Part shown: one piece after another, positions 13,101-21,749 of the stretch
How the letters are laid out: each line of letters starts with the position of its first letter
How positions within the stretch are numbered: the stretch's first letter is position 1
DNA from: Trichobilharzia szidati
Taxonomy: Eukaryota > Platyhelminthes > Trematoda > Strigeidida > Schistosomatidae
Direction of reading: 5' to 3'
Length of the DNA stretch: 64,000 nt
NCBI GenBank assembly: GCA_944472155.2
Contig: OX235277.1
Span: 14,890,804-14,954,803, forward strand
Position numbers and translations under genes: made by a program
Notes under the pieces: generated by a model
The model's input: the letters and a program-made list of their open reading frames with translations, nothing else
Database searches by the model: none
What the model was told of the DNA's origin: nothing

Positions 13101-15819
13101 CATAATTATATCAAGGTAATCACACAACTTTCTGACTTCGTTTATATAATTTCATTATTTTCCATCTCTTGATTTGATTTGTAGTAGTAATTTACATATT
13201 TTTCTGGTAAAAGTGATGAGTCTTACTACTCTAATGGACAATCATTTCCATTGTGATGAACTGTATTGTGCAGCATACCATTGGCAAGGAGAAGACAGGC
13301 ATATAAACTCACCTTCTTTTTGACCTGAAAGGAACAAAATTTTCACATGGTTTTATCGCTCTGCAATAATTAATAGAAGACACCTTATCCGTCTTCATTA
13401 CACAGCCATTTTAAATCAATCTATCAAATACTCACGATTCTACATTTTAGTCTAACGAACCGTCGCCAGCTGATTCTGACAGTAAATGATATGCCTGAAT
13501 CTTGAGTAAAGCTACATAAAAATTAACCAGATCACCATGTCATTACGTTTCCTAACAGATGACATCATGAATGCAAGCCAGATTCTCATTTGAGGTTTTG
13601 AGATCCATTAAATATAAATAAGTAACACTAGCTTCTGATACAAATGAGTGCCATATGTGGATGTTAACATTTCTATCAGGATATATGTACTGAAATCAAT
13701 GATGTATTTATATACGGTCATCATCAAATGATATAACTGTTTCAAATAATTCTAGAAAACAGTTGTACAACCTCAATCCGTACATGCCTACAGACTTTTT
13801 TAACATGCGGTTTCTCAGTATGAAAAGAAAAATGAACCGTTCAATGATTTATATCTTTCAAGCTAAAATTTGAAATTCATGTTTTTTATTTGCAGATCTT
13901 GCAAACTAGAAATTCGCAGAACCACTGATAATCTACTACCAGTTTCGACTTCTCACGATTGCATGTTTTATACAAAACTCAATGAACTGATGAGGTAATA
14001 CAAGCCATATTTGATTAGAGTAAAAGCGAATAAGTGAGATTTTCAAGCACACGTCAAAAAATGTAAAGATTCCAGCCACGAAAATTTATTTAAGCATATG
14101 CGCGGAACGAAATGAAATCAGTGTCAGAAAGACAAAACTGACGTTGGCAACTTCACTGAATTGATGCCTTAAACGGAAATTAAATACAGTTTACAGATCA
14201 TGTATCGACTTACATTGAATCAATTTTTCGGCTTCTTTTTAAAAACGGTGTAGCGAGAGAACCTTTATTTTTTTTGTCTAAGTGATGTGATTCACTCACT
14301 AACTTGTCATTATATGGTGGTGTTTTCAGAATAAAAAAGAACTTGTAATCGCCTTATTCATAATTCTGATGAGAAATGCTGCCGACAGTGGTCTTTTCAA
14401 AAGTCGCCCCGTCATCTGATGTTGTAATGGCGCTGTGTCTCACAAAGATGTGTGTTATCGCAAGGTAGAAATGTCTATCAATAATGCATAATACGGAGAA
14501 AACGGAGGTTTTTGTATCAATGACGACAAGTTTCGACGACTGATAAATCCCTTCTCTGAATCGAAAACATGATATTCCTAACTTTTTATATCCATGATGA
14601 TTATTGCTGACATACATTTCTGTAATTACCACATGAAAGTTTTAGATGGAATATTCGATAAACATCACTCACTTATTCTCAACATAGTTTCAGCTATAGA
14701 AGATTTATAAGATAAATAATCTGGAAAGTGGTGCATTAATGTTTCATATAGTTCACTGATCATACTTTCAAAGCCTGCCCAAAATTTATACATAGATTGA
14801 ATGCCTCTGAATAAATGCACACTGTAAACACAACAGAGTCACAATTAGTCTGATTGTCAACATGAATGACACATCATAGGAGAACGAAGTCGACAAGTGA
14901 CTTCAGTCATTCATGCACATATTCGTTGTCGTTTTATGCATAATATATATTTTTAAACTGATATTGTGGTGCTGTGGTATAGAAGATTTGTGCCAACGAA
15001 ATATTATTCTCACATATTACAACAGTTCAATACGTTGTAAGCAACATAATAGAATATATCTCTTTGAACGTTCTGTCTGTTGTTCAAACGGTTATATACT
15101 GCATTAATACTACGTATATTTAAACCTTCTATTTCACGTCATTTGATGCTAACCTAAAACATACACTCAGGTATTAGTTGAAGAATGCAAACTTAATATA
15201 TATATATATAAAAAGCGGCTTGATCAATGGAAAATACGCCTGTGCTTCCATGTCTTGCATTCTGTTGTTTTAATATAAGATTGAATAACATTGTCAAGCA
15301 GAAGTGGTCTGAAGTCATCATCAACGTGTCTGTTACATATGTATTCAGTTTTATGTGTCAGAGTTAACAATTTTTTCGTGTTAGTCTTCGTGAGTTGATC
15401 TAGAGTGAATCCAGTCTCAACCTGATAACAAGTAGTAATGTCTGGTGACAAATGAATAATTATTATTATTCAAAACAGTGTTTAACTCACGATCCAATCC
15501 ACTTCCTACAATGAGGCGTACATAAATGATTGAAATAGATCACAGCACACGCTTTCACTGATTGTATTTGAAAATACATTGTTTGGCTCATGCATATTTC
15601 ACGCATTTCTATTCATAACTCATAGATGTATTCCATTTTATTAGGGATTGTCTTTAGTTCTTGATTTCAACTATTATTTTAATCAATTATGAAATGGTAA
15701 AAGTTTGCGAAAAGTATTAAAGCAATATAAACACTAAGATTTTTGTTATACTCACCATTAACAAACACATCAGCAATGAGAAAGCACAGAGAAATAGCTA
15801 ACAAATGAGTAGAAAACAT
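4167..15819 (-). CDS. Micro-exon gene (MEG-like) encoding a secreted peptide, copy A
   Basis: Minus-strand gene with a 64-nt signal-peptide exon (15,756-15,819) followed by tiny exons. In transcription order these are 15,491-15,505, 14,673-14,693, 14,214-14,234, possibly 13,957-13,977, 13,313-13,324, 10,919-10,942, 9,318-9,326, 8,386-8,394, 8,034-8,042, a frameshifted 7,368-7,401, then 7,063-7,068, 6,289-6,297, 5,985-5,993, 5,876-5,890, 5,660-5,668, 4,646-4,651 and 4,167-4,172. All but 7,368-7,401 are 3n long, enter and leave in phase 1, and sit between AG and GTGAGT/GTAAGT-type donors. With 5,876-5,890 skipped, the order reads without a stop: signal peptide, GSGLD, PETMLRI, KAEKLIQ, CQKE, VHQINGER, NVE, ELM, KVY, TQ, RRA, ELT, EEV, DK, DL. 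Schistosome MEGs are secreted, variably spliced proteins, so the same is inferred here. The terminal exon was not found. No specific MEG number is claimed. Confidence 0.78.
4646..4651 (-). CDS. MEG copy A micro-exon, 6 nt
   Basis: ATAAAG between TTTCAATACAG and GTGAGTCT; reads DK. B partner 34,440-34,445 (ATGAAT) with the same acceptor and GTGAGTCG reads NE. Confidence 0.7.
5660..5668 (-). CDS. MEG copy A micro-exon, 9 nt
   Basis: AAGAAGTCG between CATTAAATAG and GTGAGTCT; reads EEV when the 15-nt cassette is skipped. B partner 35,484-35,492 (AATTTGTCA) reads EFV; four of nine bases differ. Confidence 0.75.
5876..5890 (-). CDS. MEG micro-exon, 15 nt, possible poison cassette
   Basis: Acceptor ATTTATGAG and donor GTGAGTTTA; same length and position in B (35,702-35,716). 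In A it would create TAA at the junction with the next exon, and in B it contains TAA in phase 1. Conserved splice sites with stops in both copies suggest a cassette that is normally skipped or that ends the protein when included. Chance resemblance is possible. Confidence 0.45.
5985..5993 (-). CDS. MEG copy A micro-exon, 9 nt
   Basis: AATTAACTG between TTGTTGCTCAG and GTGAGTTA; reads ELT. B partner 35,787-35,795 (TACTCATTG) has the same acceptor and GTGAGTTC and reads VLI: four of nine bases differ, while the next 24 intron bases on the acceptor side are identical. Confidence 0.8.
6289..6297 (-). CDS. MEG copy A micro-exon, 9 nt
   Basis: GGAGAGCCG between CACTTGAAG and GTGAGTGG; reads RRA. 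B partner 36,090-36,098 (ATAGAGACG) with AACTTCAAG and GTGAGC reads NRD: three of nine bases differ. Confidence 0.75.
7063..7068 (-). CDS. MEG copy A micro-exon, 6 nt
   Basis: CCCAAA between TTCTTTTCTAG and GTAAGTAG; reads TQ. B partner 36,867-36,872 (CCGGAA) between TTCTTTTTTAG and GTAAGTTG. Both have strong pyrimidine tracts, which supports a real exon despite its size. Confidence 0.75.
7368..7401 (-). pseudogene. Frameshifted MEG micro-exon in copy A (33 nt in copy B)
   Basis: In B, 37,186-37,218 is a 33-nt exon with donor GTGAGA and acceptor GTTTAAG, open in phase 1 and reading HSAKSRSDGV after the split codon. In A the matching segment is 34 nt because of one extra T in a T run; read through in phase 1 it meets a stop. 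Splice signals remain in A, so the exon may now be skipped or non-functional there. Confidence 0.5.
8034..8042 (-). CDS. MEG copy A micro-exon, 9 nt
   Basis: AAGTTTATA between CTCTTAAG and GTGAGTCA; reads KVY. B partner 37,864-37,872 (GAGATTATA) between CTCTAAAG and GTGAGTCA reads RDY. Confidence 0.65.
8386..8394 (-). CDS. MEG copy A micro-exon, 9 nt
   Basis: AACTCATGA between AATGTAAG and GTAAGTGC; reads ELM. B partner 38,734-38,742 (AAATCATGC) with AATGTCAG and GTAAGTGC reads EIM. Confidence 0.75.
   Translation of the reverse strand, partial: NS
8615..8800 (+). mobile_element. 5'-truncated SM-alpha-like SINE inserted in copy A only
   Basis: Copy B runs straight through this point (near 38,955), so B preserves the empty site. 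The insert is flanked by AAACTA at 8,609-8,614 and 8,795-8,800, an apparent target-site duplication. It starts inside the tRNA-like anticodon arm (GCCCGGTAACC), has an intact B box (GGTTCGAATCC, 8,642-8,652), then a near-perfect hammerhead. It sits in an intron of the MEG, same strand as the window, opposite to the gene. It is the best-preserved SINE here. Confidence 0.75.
8663..8708 (+). ncRNA. Hammerhead ribozyme, type I, nearly intact
   Basis: Stem I is GTACTG (8,663-8,668) with CAGTAC (8,703-8,708), fully paired. The core is TTGAAGA (8,669-8,675) against consensus CUGANGA, so only the first conserved C is changed. Stem II is GTCC/GGAC (8,676-8,679 and 8,687-8,690) with a 7-nt loop. GAAA is at 8,691-8,694, stem III is ACAG/CTGT with no loop, and the cleavage base C is 8,702. 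The C-to-T change at the catalytic core should weaken or abolish cleavage. A loopless stem III is known for retroelement hammerheads and favours dimer forms. Confidence 0.75.
9318..9326 (-). CDS. MEG copy A micro-exon, 9 nt
   Basis: ACGTGGAAG between TACGCAG and GTAAGTCATCC; reads NVE. In B (39,480-39,488) the nine bases are identical but the acceptor AG has become AA and the donor is GTAAAT, so this exon is probably lost in B. Confidence 0.75.
10919..10942 (-). CDS. MEG copy A micro-exon, 24 nt
   Basis: Acceptor AATATTGCAG and a less usual donor GTAGGT; reads VHQINGER. B partner 41,042-41,065 has the same acceptor, a GTAAGT donor and reads VYPINGKK. Both are open in phase 1. Confidence 0.65.
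11465..12165. other. About 700 bp present in copy A, absent from copy B
   Basis: The flanks align to adjacent bases of B near 41,600, so this is an A insertion or a B deletion. It contains no recognised domain. A minus-strand frame at 11,484-11,693 starts MENRRGCQIRGEKMASGG but has no homolog I know. No terminal repeats or target duplication were found by eye. Confidence 0.5.
12248..12402 (+). repeat. Dispersed SINE-like repeat, copy A fragment
   Basis: It shares with 41,692-41,895 and 16,575-16,765 a block running from GTGTGACGTG through CTGAATT, CAGTC, CGCCATCA and GGTGCACATTG to AATCGGCAGGAA. At 16,340-16,830 this block adjoins a tRNA-like segment. This fragment is truncated by the palindrome that begins at about 12,405. 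Confidence 0.6.
12405..13205. repeat. About 800 bp near-perfect palindrome (hairpin), copy A only
   Basis: The arm 12,405-12,770 is the reverse complement of 12,836-13,205, with a spacer of only about 65-70 bp. Matching points are TTTTTATGAAGCACCAG near 12,752 against CTGGCGCTTCATAAAAAC near 12,837, the AGAGGTATAAATG motif against its complement near 12,867, and ACGAAGTTAGAAGGTT near 12,471 against 13,120-13,145. Copy B keeps only the outer right arm (41,895-42,090). It lies in a MEG intron. No transposase or clear terminal duplication was seen; it may be a foldback element or a replication-derived inverted duplication. Confidence 0.75.
13313..13324 (-). CDS. MEG copy A micro-exon, 12 nt
   Basis: GTCAAAAAGAAG between CCTTTCAG and GTGAGT; reads CQKE in phase 1. 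B partner 42,204-42,215 (GTGAAAAAGAAG, donor GTGAGG) reads CEKE. Confidence 0.75.
13957..13977 (-). CDS. Tentative MEG copy A micro-exon, 21 nt
   Basis: Acceptor ATTGAG and donor GTGAGA with an open phase-1 reading (LYKTCN after the split codon). The donor is destroyed in copy B, so conservation does not support it. It could be an A-only exon or chance. Confidence 0.3.
14214..14234 (-). CDS. MEG copy A micro-exon, 21 nt
   Basis: Acceptor TTTTTAAAAAG and donor GTAAGTCG; reads KAEKLIQ in phase 1. Partner in B is 43,072-43,092 (NAEKLFQ), also 21 nt with GTAAGTCC. Confidence 0.75.
14673..14693 (-). CDS. MEG copy A micro-exon, 21 nt
   Basis: Acceptor TTCTATAG and donor GTGAGTGATG. In phase 1 it reads PETMLRI. 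Conserved at identical length in B (43,536-43,556, YETMLRL) and C (63,823-63,843, SETMLRL). This is the third exon seen in all three copies. Confidence 0.8.
15224..15399 (-). CDS. Candidate alternative terminal exon of MEG copy A
   Basis: A CTAG acceptor at 15,400-15,403 would join in frame to the 15-nt micro-exon and give an open stretch starting HQLTKTNTKKLL, containing EYICNRHVDDDF, ending KHRRIFH and a stop at 15,224. B has an open counterpart (start 44,377) with a different middle; C is broken by an earlier stop. No donor was seen inside it, so it would have to be an alternative 3' exon giving a short secreted protein. Equally it may be intron. The spacing of three cysteines in B recalls the C-terminus of T2 ribonucleases, but the catalytic blocks are absent, so I do not call that family. 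Confidence 0.3.
15491..15505 (-). CDS. MEG copy A micro-exon, 15 nt
   Basis: Bounded by ATTGTAG and GTGAGTTAAAC on the minus strand. In phase 1 it reads GSGLD across the junction with exon 1. It is also present in B (44,469-44,483, GSGFD) and C (62,892-62,906, GSGFD) with identical length and splice signals. Confidence 0.8.
15756..15819 (-). CDS. MEG copy A exon 1: signal peptide
   Basis: 64 nt starting with ATG, 21 codons plus one base (phase 1), ending at a GTGAGT donor. It starts MFSTHLL, runs through the hydrophobic core AISLCFLIADVFV and ends VN before the split codon. This is a short N region plus hydrophobic core, as in a cleaved signal peptide. It differs from copy C at six residues. 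Confidence 0.85.
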
Positions 15820-15858
15820 GTTTCGTCTCGAAGAGAGAGAAATGATCAAAGTTCTCTC

Positions 15859-15890
15859 TTAAATAGGTGTTCTCAGGTTAAGCAACCAAT
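15859..15890 (-). promoter_or_regulatory. Core promoter of MEG copy A (inverted CCAAT and TATTTAA boxes)
   Basis: Read on the minus strand, ATTGG (15,886-15,890) is followed by a CTATTTAAG box (about 15,859-15,866), which lies about 40-47 nt upstream of the start codon. The same two boxes at the same spacing precede exon 1 in copies B and C, and the block between them is strongly conserved. The TATA spacing implies a 5' leader of only about 10-20 nt. Confidence 0.6.
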
Positions 15891-16339
15891 AAAATTTCAG
15901 TTTTCAACAGAAAGCAGATTTTATCAAAACAAATCAGTCTTTCATCATTACACAAAGCAAATTGTCAGAATGTTGTTTAGAAATGTCATCTGCTACATCT
16001 TTGACTTTCATCTTGCTCATGTTTAGTTACTATTTTTCCAATCAGTCTGAAAGCAATCACTTCAACACGAAACAATAAAGAAGTTAGGCAGAAAGATGTT
16101 ATGGTAATATATTTGTTTCATTATCGTGTGAGTACAAAATGACGTCTTACACAAAATAGAAAGTTCTATGCAAATAGAGCGTACAGAAGCATGTGATTTT
16201 GTTAACCTTAGAACATCAAAATGTTGTATACCATCGATGAAATATTGCTGTGACTTGTAATCTCGTTCAGTCTTCACATCATGAGCAGAGCTTCCTATTA
16301 GGCTTTATTAAGCAACATAAACATACTGTGAATTGTTGG

Positions 16340-16830
16340 TATTAGATGAATGGAGGCAATCGTCAGGATGCCTTGGACATAGGTTTCGTGCTAGCTGGCA
16401 CTCCTCAGCAAAGGCGTATCTGCAACCTTGCCGGAACTGATCTCCCTTCTGAGATATGAACTCGCGTCACCCAGTGCTGCAGTAAGAGACGTTACTACTG
16501 AGCTATTCAGGCTCGCGATTGACCTTCTATAGGACTGTTTTGGATTTATTTGGTTGCGCAGTAACCAGTGTAATGTGTCTATTCTTATCTTTGGTGCAGA
16601 CTGAATTTTTTCAGTCATGTTTGCCATACGGCCAACATGCTAGGCGGCTCACCATGACGGTGCATTTTGAATTGTTGGCATAAGATGATTGGAGGCAATC
16701 GGCAGGAAGCCTTCGACCTAGATTTCGTGCTAGTTGGAACTCATTAGCAAGGCGAATCTGCAACATATAAGAAACACATGTCCTTTCCGAGATTCGAAAC
16801 CGCGTCACCAATCGCTGCAGTCAGACAGGC
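16340..16830. repeat. tRNA-like SINE cluster, two tandem partial copies
   Basis: The block GTGAATTGTTGG to GCGTATCTGCAAC (16,331-16,430) recurs at 16,667-16,763. Between them, on the minus strand, is a tRNA-like head at about 16,440-16,520 with A-box-like TAGCTCAGTAGTAACG and a decayed B box. The second copy ends at about 16,820 in a fused Penelope-like fragment, so a SINE/PLE junction is visible inside one short reading frame (16,778-16,990). Confidence 0.6.
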
Positions 16831-17330
16831 AGCGGCGACAGGAATTGAAGACGTAATCCAATCAACGATAAAGCCTAAAATTTGCATGGGTTATTTAGAT
16901 GATACATTTCTTACACTCAAAATGAACGTGGTGGAAAAAACTCACAACTTATTAAACAACGTCATCAATCCCATCAAAATCACAAGATAAGATGAATCTG
17001 AGAATGAAATCGCATTTCAAGACGTCTTAATCAGGCGAAAAAACCACAAGGCAATTAGAAACTCAAGTTTATAGAAAATCAACTTACACGGAAACTCAAT
17101 TCCGAAACCAAAAATCTAATTACATACAAAAAGAAATTGTGTACAAACATATTTCAAGAGGGCCAGGTTTTATTGGGGCTTTCACACCTCAAGGAAAAAT
17201 GAAGAAAGATATTGTATTAGTGTCTTCCAAAATTGGATATGCACGGAATTTCATCCAAAGACAGTCATTTAAATTTTTATGTTTTAAGTTTAAATAACTC
17301 GTCTCCCTTTGCAACAAGTTGTCAGGTATT
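16820..17330 (+). mobile_element. Penelope-like element fragment (RT catalytic motif and thumb)
   Basis: Reads GIEDVIQ then GYLDDTFLTLK with the YLDD catalytic box at 16,892-16,903, then KTHNLLNNVINPIK. Beyond 16,990 the similarity to the related copies at 18,250-18,960 (minus) and 25,270-25,720 (plus) continues through several frameshifts (NCVQTYFKRAR and IGYARNFIQ-like stretches). It is truncated at the 5' end by the SINE junction. Confidence 0.75.
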
Positions 17331-17589
17331 CTCAGAATGCAATCTTTGTTCAATATTCACAACTAGAAGTATGAAAAGACCAACATAACACCCTTATAAC
17401 GATGGAAACGAGAACGGAAGAAGTCATCCATCAAGTTGAAATACTGCACGATACGTTAGCGTATGGCACGAAAATAAGAAACTCAACAATCGTCTAGTGA
17501 TAGTTCATCAATTGGCATCAAATTTTCTACAACACAAAGAGTAAACTTTTATTGACTTAGTTGTGAACTCTGAGCTGGATAGTTTGTTT

Positions 17590-19680
17590 GCAAAGCCTTC
17601 ATCGCCTTACTAGGCAACATCTTCAGCGCTGATGTGTTTGATCATTGACGATTCACCAGAATACCAGTTGGGCTGCTAAAAATCCACTTGCACTCTTAGT
17701 GTTACTTCTGACTAATATTTGAACCTTGTCCTAATCGAATTGATGTCCGTGTTTGTATGTATGTATTGATATGAGTGAGTGGATGTCACGTATTTTGACG
17801 GCTAGTTTACGTTCATGGATAAGAAGACGAAGGGAACGTCCAATCTAAACAATGTAGTGTTTCTCGCAGTTGCTACAATTTATTTTACACAATGATTCCC
17901 TTTTATAAATTTAGACAAGGAAAGAGAAAACATTGACGCAGAATAATCTGGATACATTTTATTTCGTCTGTTCTCACCAGCTGCGTGCAACATGGATTCT
18001 CCAATACAATAAAGAAGTGTACATTGTTAACAAATATTTCTCCATTAGCAAGCATACAGTCAGAGCGTCAAAGTGAAATAAGCCGTTGGGATTTACAAAG
18101 TGTCCAAATTGTCTGCTGCTAAAAATGTATGTATATGTGTATATGTATGAATATACTTTGTCACTAAATGTCACTGTGAAAATTTGAGCGTGAATCATAA
18201 AGATCTTGTATATTAGTAGCCTGTTCATAAATCTCTCCCTGAATGTGAAATCAATGTTGAGAAATGAATTGTTGATTGTGTACGACGTTGATTCCCAAAG
18301 GTTTTGAGAATCTGACATTGATTTCTGAGATATCCGATGTATATACTAGAGCGAAATTTTGTGTCTTTCCCTTGAGGTCATTTGATTTGCCAGGTTTTCT
18401 GGCGGATATGTATCTTTGGATGAAATTTCGTGCATATCCAATTTCGGAAGACACTCATAGAATATCTTTCTTCAATTTTCCTTAAAGTGGGAGTGCCCCA
18501 ATGAGTTTTGACCCTCTTGAATAATGTTTGTACACAATTTCTTTTTGTATGTAATTAAATTGTTGGTTTTGTTATTGAATTTCCTGTCCGTGTAAGTTGA
18601 TTTTAAAACATGCAATGAAGGTTAATAAAGCAAAATTTAATGAATTCATCAAATTTCGGTAGAACTCGTCAGCTAAATACTCTACATACACGGATATATA
18701 TATATTTTGGAATTACATTGGGAGATATATGACTGATATGTAAACAAACTACATTGAGTTAGTCATGCAGAAAGACAGGTGCGAATTGATTTTATATAAA
18801 CTTGAGTTTCTAATTCCCTTGTGGTTTTTCGCTTGACTAAGACGTCTTGAAATGTGATTTCATTCTCAAATTCCTCTTTTCTTGTGATTTAGATGGCGTT
18901 GATAACTTTGTTTGTTAAGTTGTGAGCTTTATCCAACTTGTTTCTTTTGAGTATAACAAATGCATCATCTACGTAGCGCATCCAAATTTAATTTTGTTAA
19001 TTGTCAGGATTACGTCTTTGATTACTTGCATCACTGCTTCTGCAAGCAAACCTGATATTGACGGTTCCATGGGCATTCGATTAACTTGTTCATATATTTG
19101 GCCTTCGAATTGCGAGTATGTTGCAAGGCATAGGTAAATTCTTCACAACGAACTTGTGTGTGGCTCTTTTGATTGTTGAGGGAGCTATTTGTCGTTGCTA
19201 AGTAATTGCTGCATGGTCTCATTCGGTAGTTTCTGTCCAATTTAGTTACATAATGCTGTGACGTCGGAGGACACCATTATTTCTTGGTCATCTGTTTCAA
19301 TCCCTCCGATATCCTCTAGAAATCGAATAGCAGAATTGGTGGAGTGATTGTAGGATTCCTTTAGATTTAATTTTTCTCTGTAACATACTTTGTGAAAATT
19401 GTGTGTTCGAGTTTCTGGAAGCTGTGAATCGTAGTCGAATCAAAACGGTGATTCGATATATGAAGTCACTGTGTGTTGATTTGACCCATTCACGTAGCTT
19501 CTGAGAACCTGGATCAAGTAATTGATTCAGTGAGACTCGGAGGCTGGCGACGTTTAGTTTAACGTCTAGTTCTCCTCCACAAATAACCCGAAATGTTCAG
19601 CATTTCATTTAAAATTTGTTTCTTTTGAGGATTTTTACCACTTCATTCAACTCTAGTTAGTCTATCGCAACAGTATTTCT
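17590..19680 (-). mobile_element. Penelope-like element with RT and GIY-YIG domains, decayed
   Basis: Minus strand, 5' to 3': N-terminal part (19,680-19,300), RT with PNETMQQLLSND-like and PMEPSISGL-like motifs, an intact YVDD at 18,964-18,975 followed by AFVILKRNK, a basic linker IGYARNFIQRYISARKPGK (18,251-18,454 frame), and a GIY-YIG-like end NCEKHYIV then IGRSLRLLIHERKLAV around 17,780-17,885. Penelope-like elements join an RT to a C-terminal GIY-YIG nuclease, which this order matches. Frameshifts and stops make it inactive. Confidence 0.8.
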
Positions 19681-20290
19681 TTACAGTACAACTTCAGTTA
19701 TCTTTCTTCATTGTATGTAGCTTTGGGTGGGTATGAACTTCCGTGCTATGATTTGCTTTCACGCTTCATGTGAAAGTGGCTGGTTCTTCAAACACATATC
19801 AGTAATGCAAAGGACATAATCCACGAATTTATTTCAGTACCAGCGTAACTGTCTCGTTCAATCAAGCTGATTATCGAAGACAAATGCAGACCAACTGGTC
19901 ATGACAAAGTTGACAAACGCGTTGCTGACACAGCGTATAGGAGTGTCGCCGACCATGTATATAGCACTGGGCTCATTCACTTGCTGACGCACACTTGATA
20001 TCAATGGTTTTTTTATAATAGCTTGATTCCACACCATATTTTTCGGTACAGGTATGGAATTTTCAGCATGTCATATCGGTAGCCCAAATTTTGCAGGCCG
20101 ACCATAGCTATCAGGTGTGCATTGGCAGTAGGTCGAACCACGGACCATTTGCATGGTCGGCGGGAATCCTAGCCACTGTGCCAGCAAACCATGGCGTGCA
20201 GATATCACACATTGAAAATTCCATATTCATACCAAAGCTTATATGGGGAATCAACGTAGATTCAAAATAAGGAAGACAATATATATATGC
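19681..20290 (-). mobile_element. 5' flank of the same Penelope-like element
   Basis: Homologous to 61,160-61,600 (same orientation) and, inverted, to 45,770-46,190. It covers the short frame with SFSARDICRSPFAG-like content at 45,723-46,001 and 61,387-61,665. It always sits upstream of the same PLE family, so it is probably its 5' leader or pseudo-LTR. A core TGCATGGTCGGC recurs within it. Confidence 0.5.
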
Positions 20291-20299
20291 ATATATTTC

Positions 20300-21745
20300 A
20301 ATGTTTATATGACAGTAAGCAATTTGAGTTGAGAGTGAACAGCATTTGGATATAACCGTTTTATTTCACTTTGACTTTCACCATGGCTTCAAACAAATTC
20401 ATAAAGGAGAATAATGCTTCGACAAATACACTTTAAACACTACTAAAAATTTGTTGGCTATTTCTTCACAGAATGATTCATGAAATCTATCAGTCTAAAA
20501 GAGGTGTAGAAATAATAAAATTTGTACTCTTTGCTCATTACCTTTGAAGAGAGAGAAGATTTGTTCGACCACTTCATCTGTGCTAAACTATTCTCAGCCA
20601 TATTTCGAATTTGGCTCTATTTAACTTTGTCTTTTTGCATTCAGTTTGTGTATACTTCTAGTATTATGCAGATGGACATTCATAATTTCACTCTGAACAA
20701 TATCCTACGTTATTTCACTTGTCACCTTTGTTTAATTCAGTACAATTTCTAGCAACGTTGTCTCATCTGAATTGTCAAACCGTTTGATGCATGAGACACT
20801 AATAACCTGTGTATCTTGATATTTCTACGCTGCTCCATTCGCGATTCATCTGTTTCATGGAAAACTTTACAAATCCCACGGCCAATTATTAATTGTCAAA
20901 ATTCGCATTATATTTATTGTAAAAAAATACTTTCATAACTGTGCTGTACTACTGATTATCAACAGCAAGTAGTATCACATCACACTTTGAGTGAAACTTC
21001 ATGCTAATCTACCCATCATGATTGTTAACATTTTGCTTGATCTGCAGTGATTACTCTTTTATACTTCAACGGTGTCTGCGCATTATTATCGATTTCTATT
21101 CCACGCTTTGTTGACCATTCTCTATTCTGATCCTGTAAGTCAATGAGCCCTCTCTTCATCTTACATTGAAAAACAACAAAGAATAACAATAATTCAAAAT
21201 ACGTATCATGTAAATAACAATATCAATTGATAGAAAACAATTGCAGATAATGATTAAGTGATGCTCACTGACGATTGACATAACCAAGTAAAACATTGGA
21301 GTAGGTTATACCTTGAAAACTGTCTCTTCCTCAGTGGAAAGTTAGAACATTCATCAGGATCGTGCGGAATTCAAAAGTGGAGTAATGCGGTTTTCTCGTC
21401 AGTAGTGTTACCAACATTGACAATACTGCAATCTTGTTCATGCATTTGTCTGCCTTGATGAATTTGGATAGCTTGACAACAGCGATGGTGTGAAGAATAA
21501 TATTTTAACTTCATGGATTTTATTGGCCTGCATTTTTTAATAGATACACGATGTATTTCTACACTCTGCCTTTCAACCATCTTCAAAATATGTAGATCGA
21601 CACATGAAATTAAACTATAACGAGTAATCGTAGTTTTTACTTTGTAATAAATTAAGTGAATATGAAGAAAGTATGAATAGTGATGAAGACTGAGCATTTT
21701 TGTACCATTGAAGAGGACAAGTGCACATAATTCCTGACTTGCCAT
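20300..21745 (+). repeat. Dispersed repeat R, copy 1
   Basis: About 1.4 kb, recurring at 26,140-27,740 and 53,340-54,480 in the same orientation, and inverted at 55,690-56,720 and partly at 47,640-48,260. Landmarks: AATCTATCAATCTAAAAGAGG, TGTTGACCATTCTCTATTCTGAT, GCTCACTGACGATTGA and AATACTGCAATCTT. The frame at 21,371-21,745 is not kept open in other copies, so I do not call a gene. Confidence 0.7.
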
Positions 21746-21749
21746 GCTT

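Larger units (their letters stand above)
1..16310 (+). repeat. Segmental duplication, copy A (direct partner of 29,945-45,345)
   Basis: The whole stretch realigns by eye with 29,945-45,345 in the same orientation. Anchors: position 1 with 29,945, 4,167 with 34,045, 8,386 with 38,734, 14,214 with 43,072 and 15,819 with 44,814. The changing offset reflects private insertions and deletions in each copy. Copy A probably continues upstream of the window, because its partner is preceded by related SINE sequence. It holds one complete-looking micro-exon gene on the minus strand and otherwise intronic or non-coding DNA. Identity is high but clearly below that between copies B and C, so this is the older duplication. 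The exact percentage was not computed. Confidence 0.9.

Noticed and set aside
13428..13450. Micro-exon at the GTGAGT near 13,430
   Set aside because: No acceptor gives a length divisible by three and copy B lacks the donor.
14354..14632. Protein-coding exon starting KMYVSNNHHG after the 21-nt micro-exon
   Set aside because: It joins in phase in A, but no convincing donor or conserved end exists in B and C, and B's frame ends differently; probably intron.
21371..21745. 124-residue minus-strand open frame as a gene
   Set aside because: It lies in repeat R, and the other copies of R carry stops in this frame.
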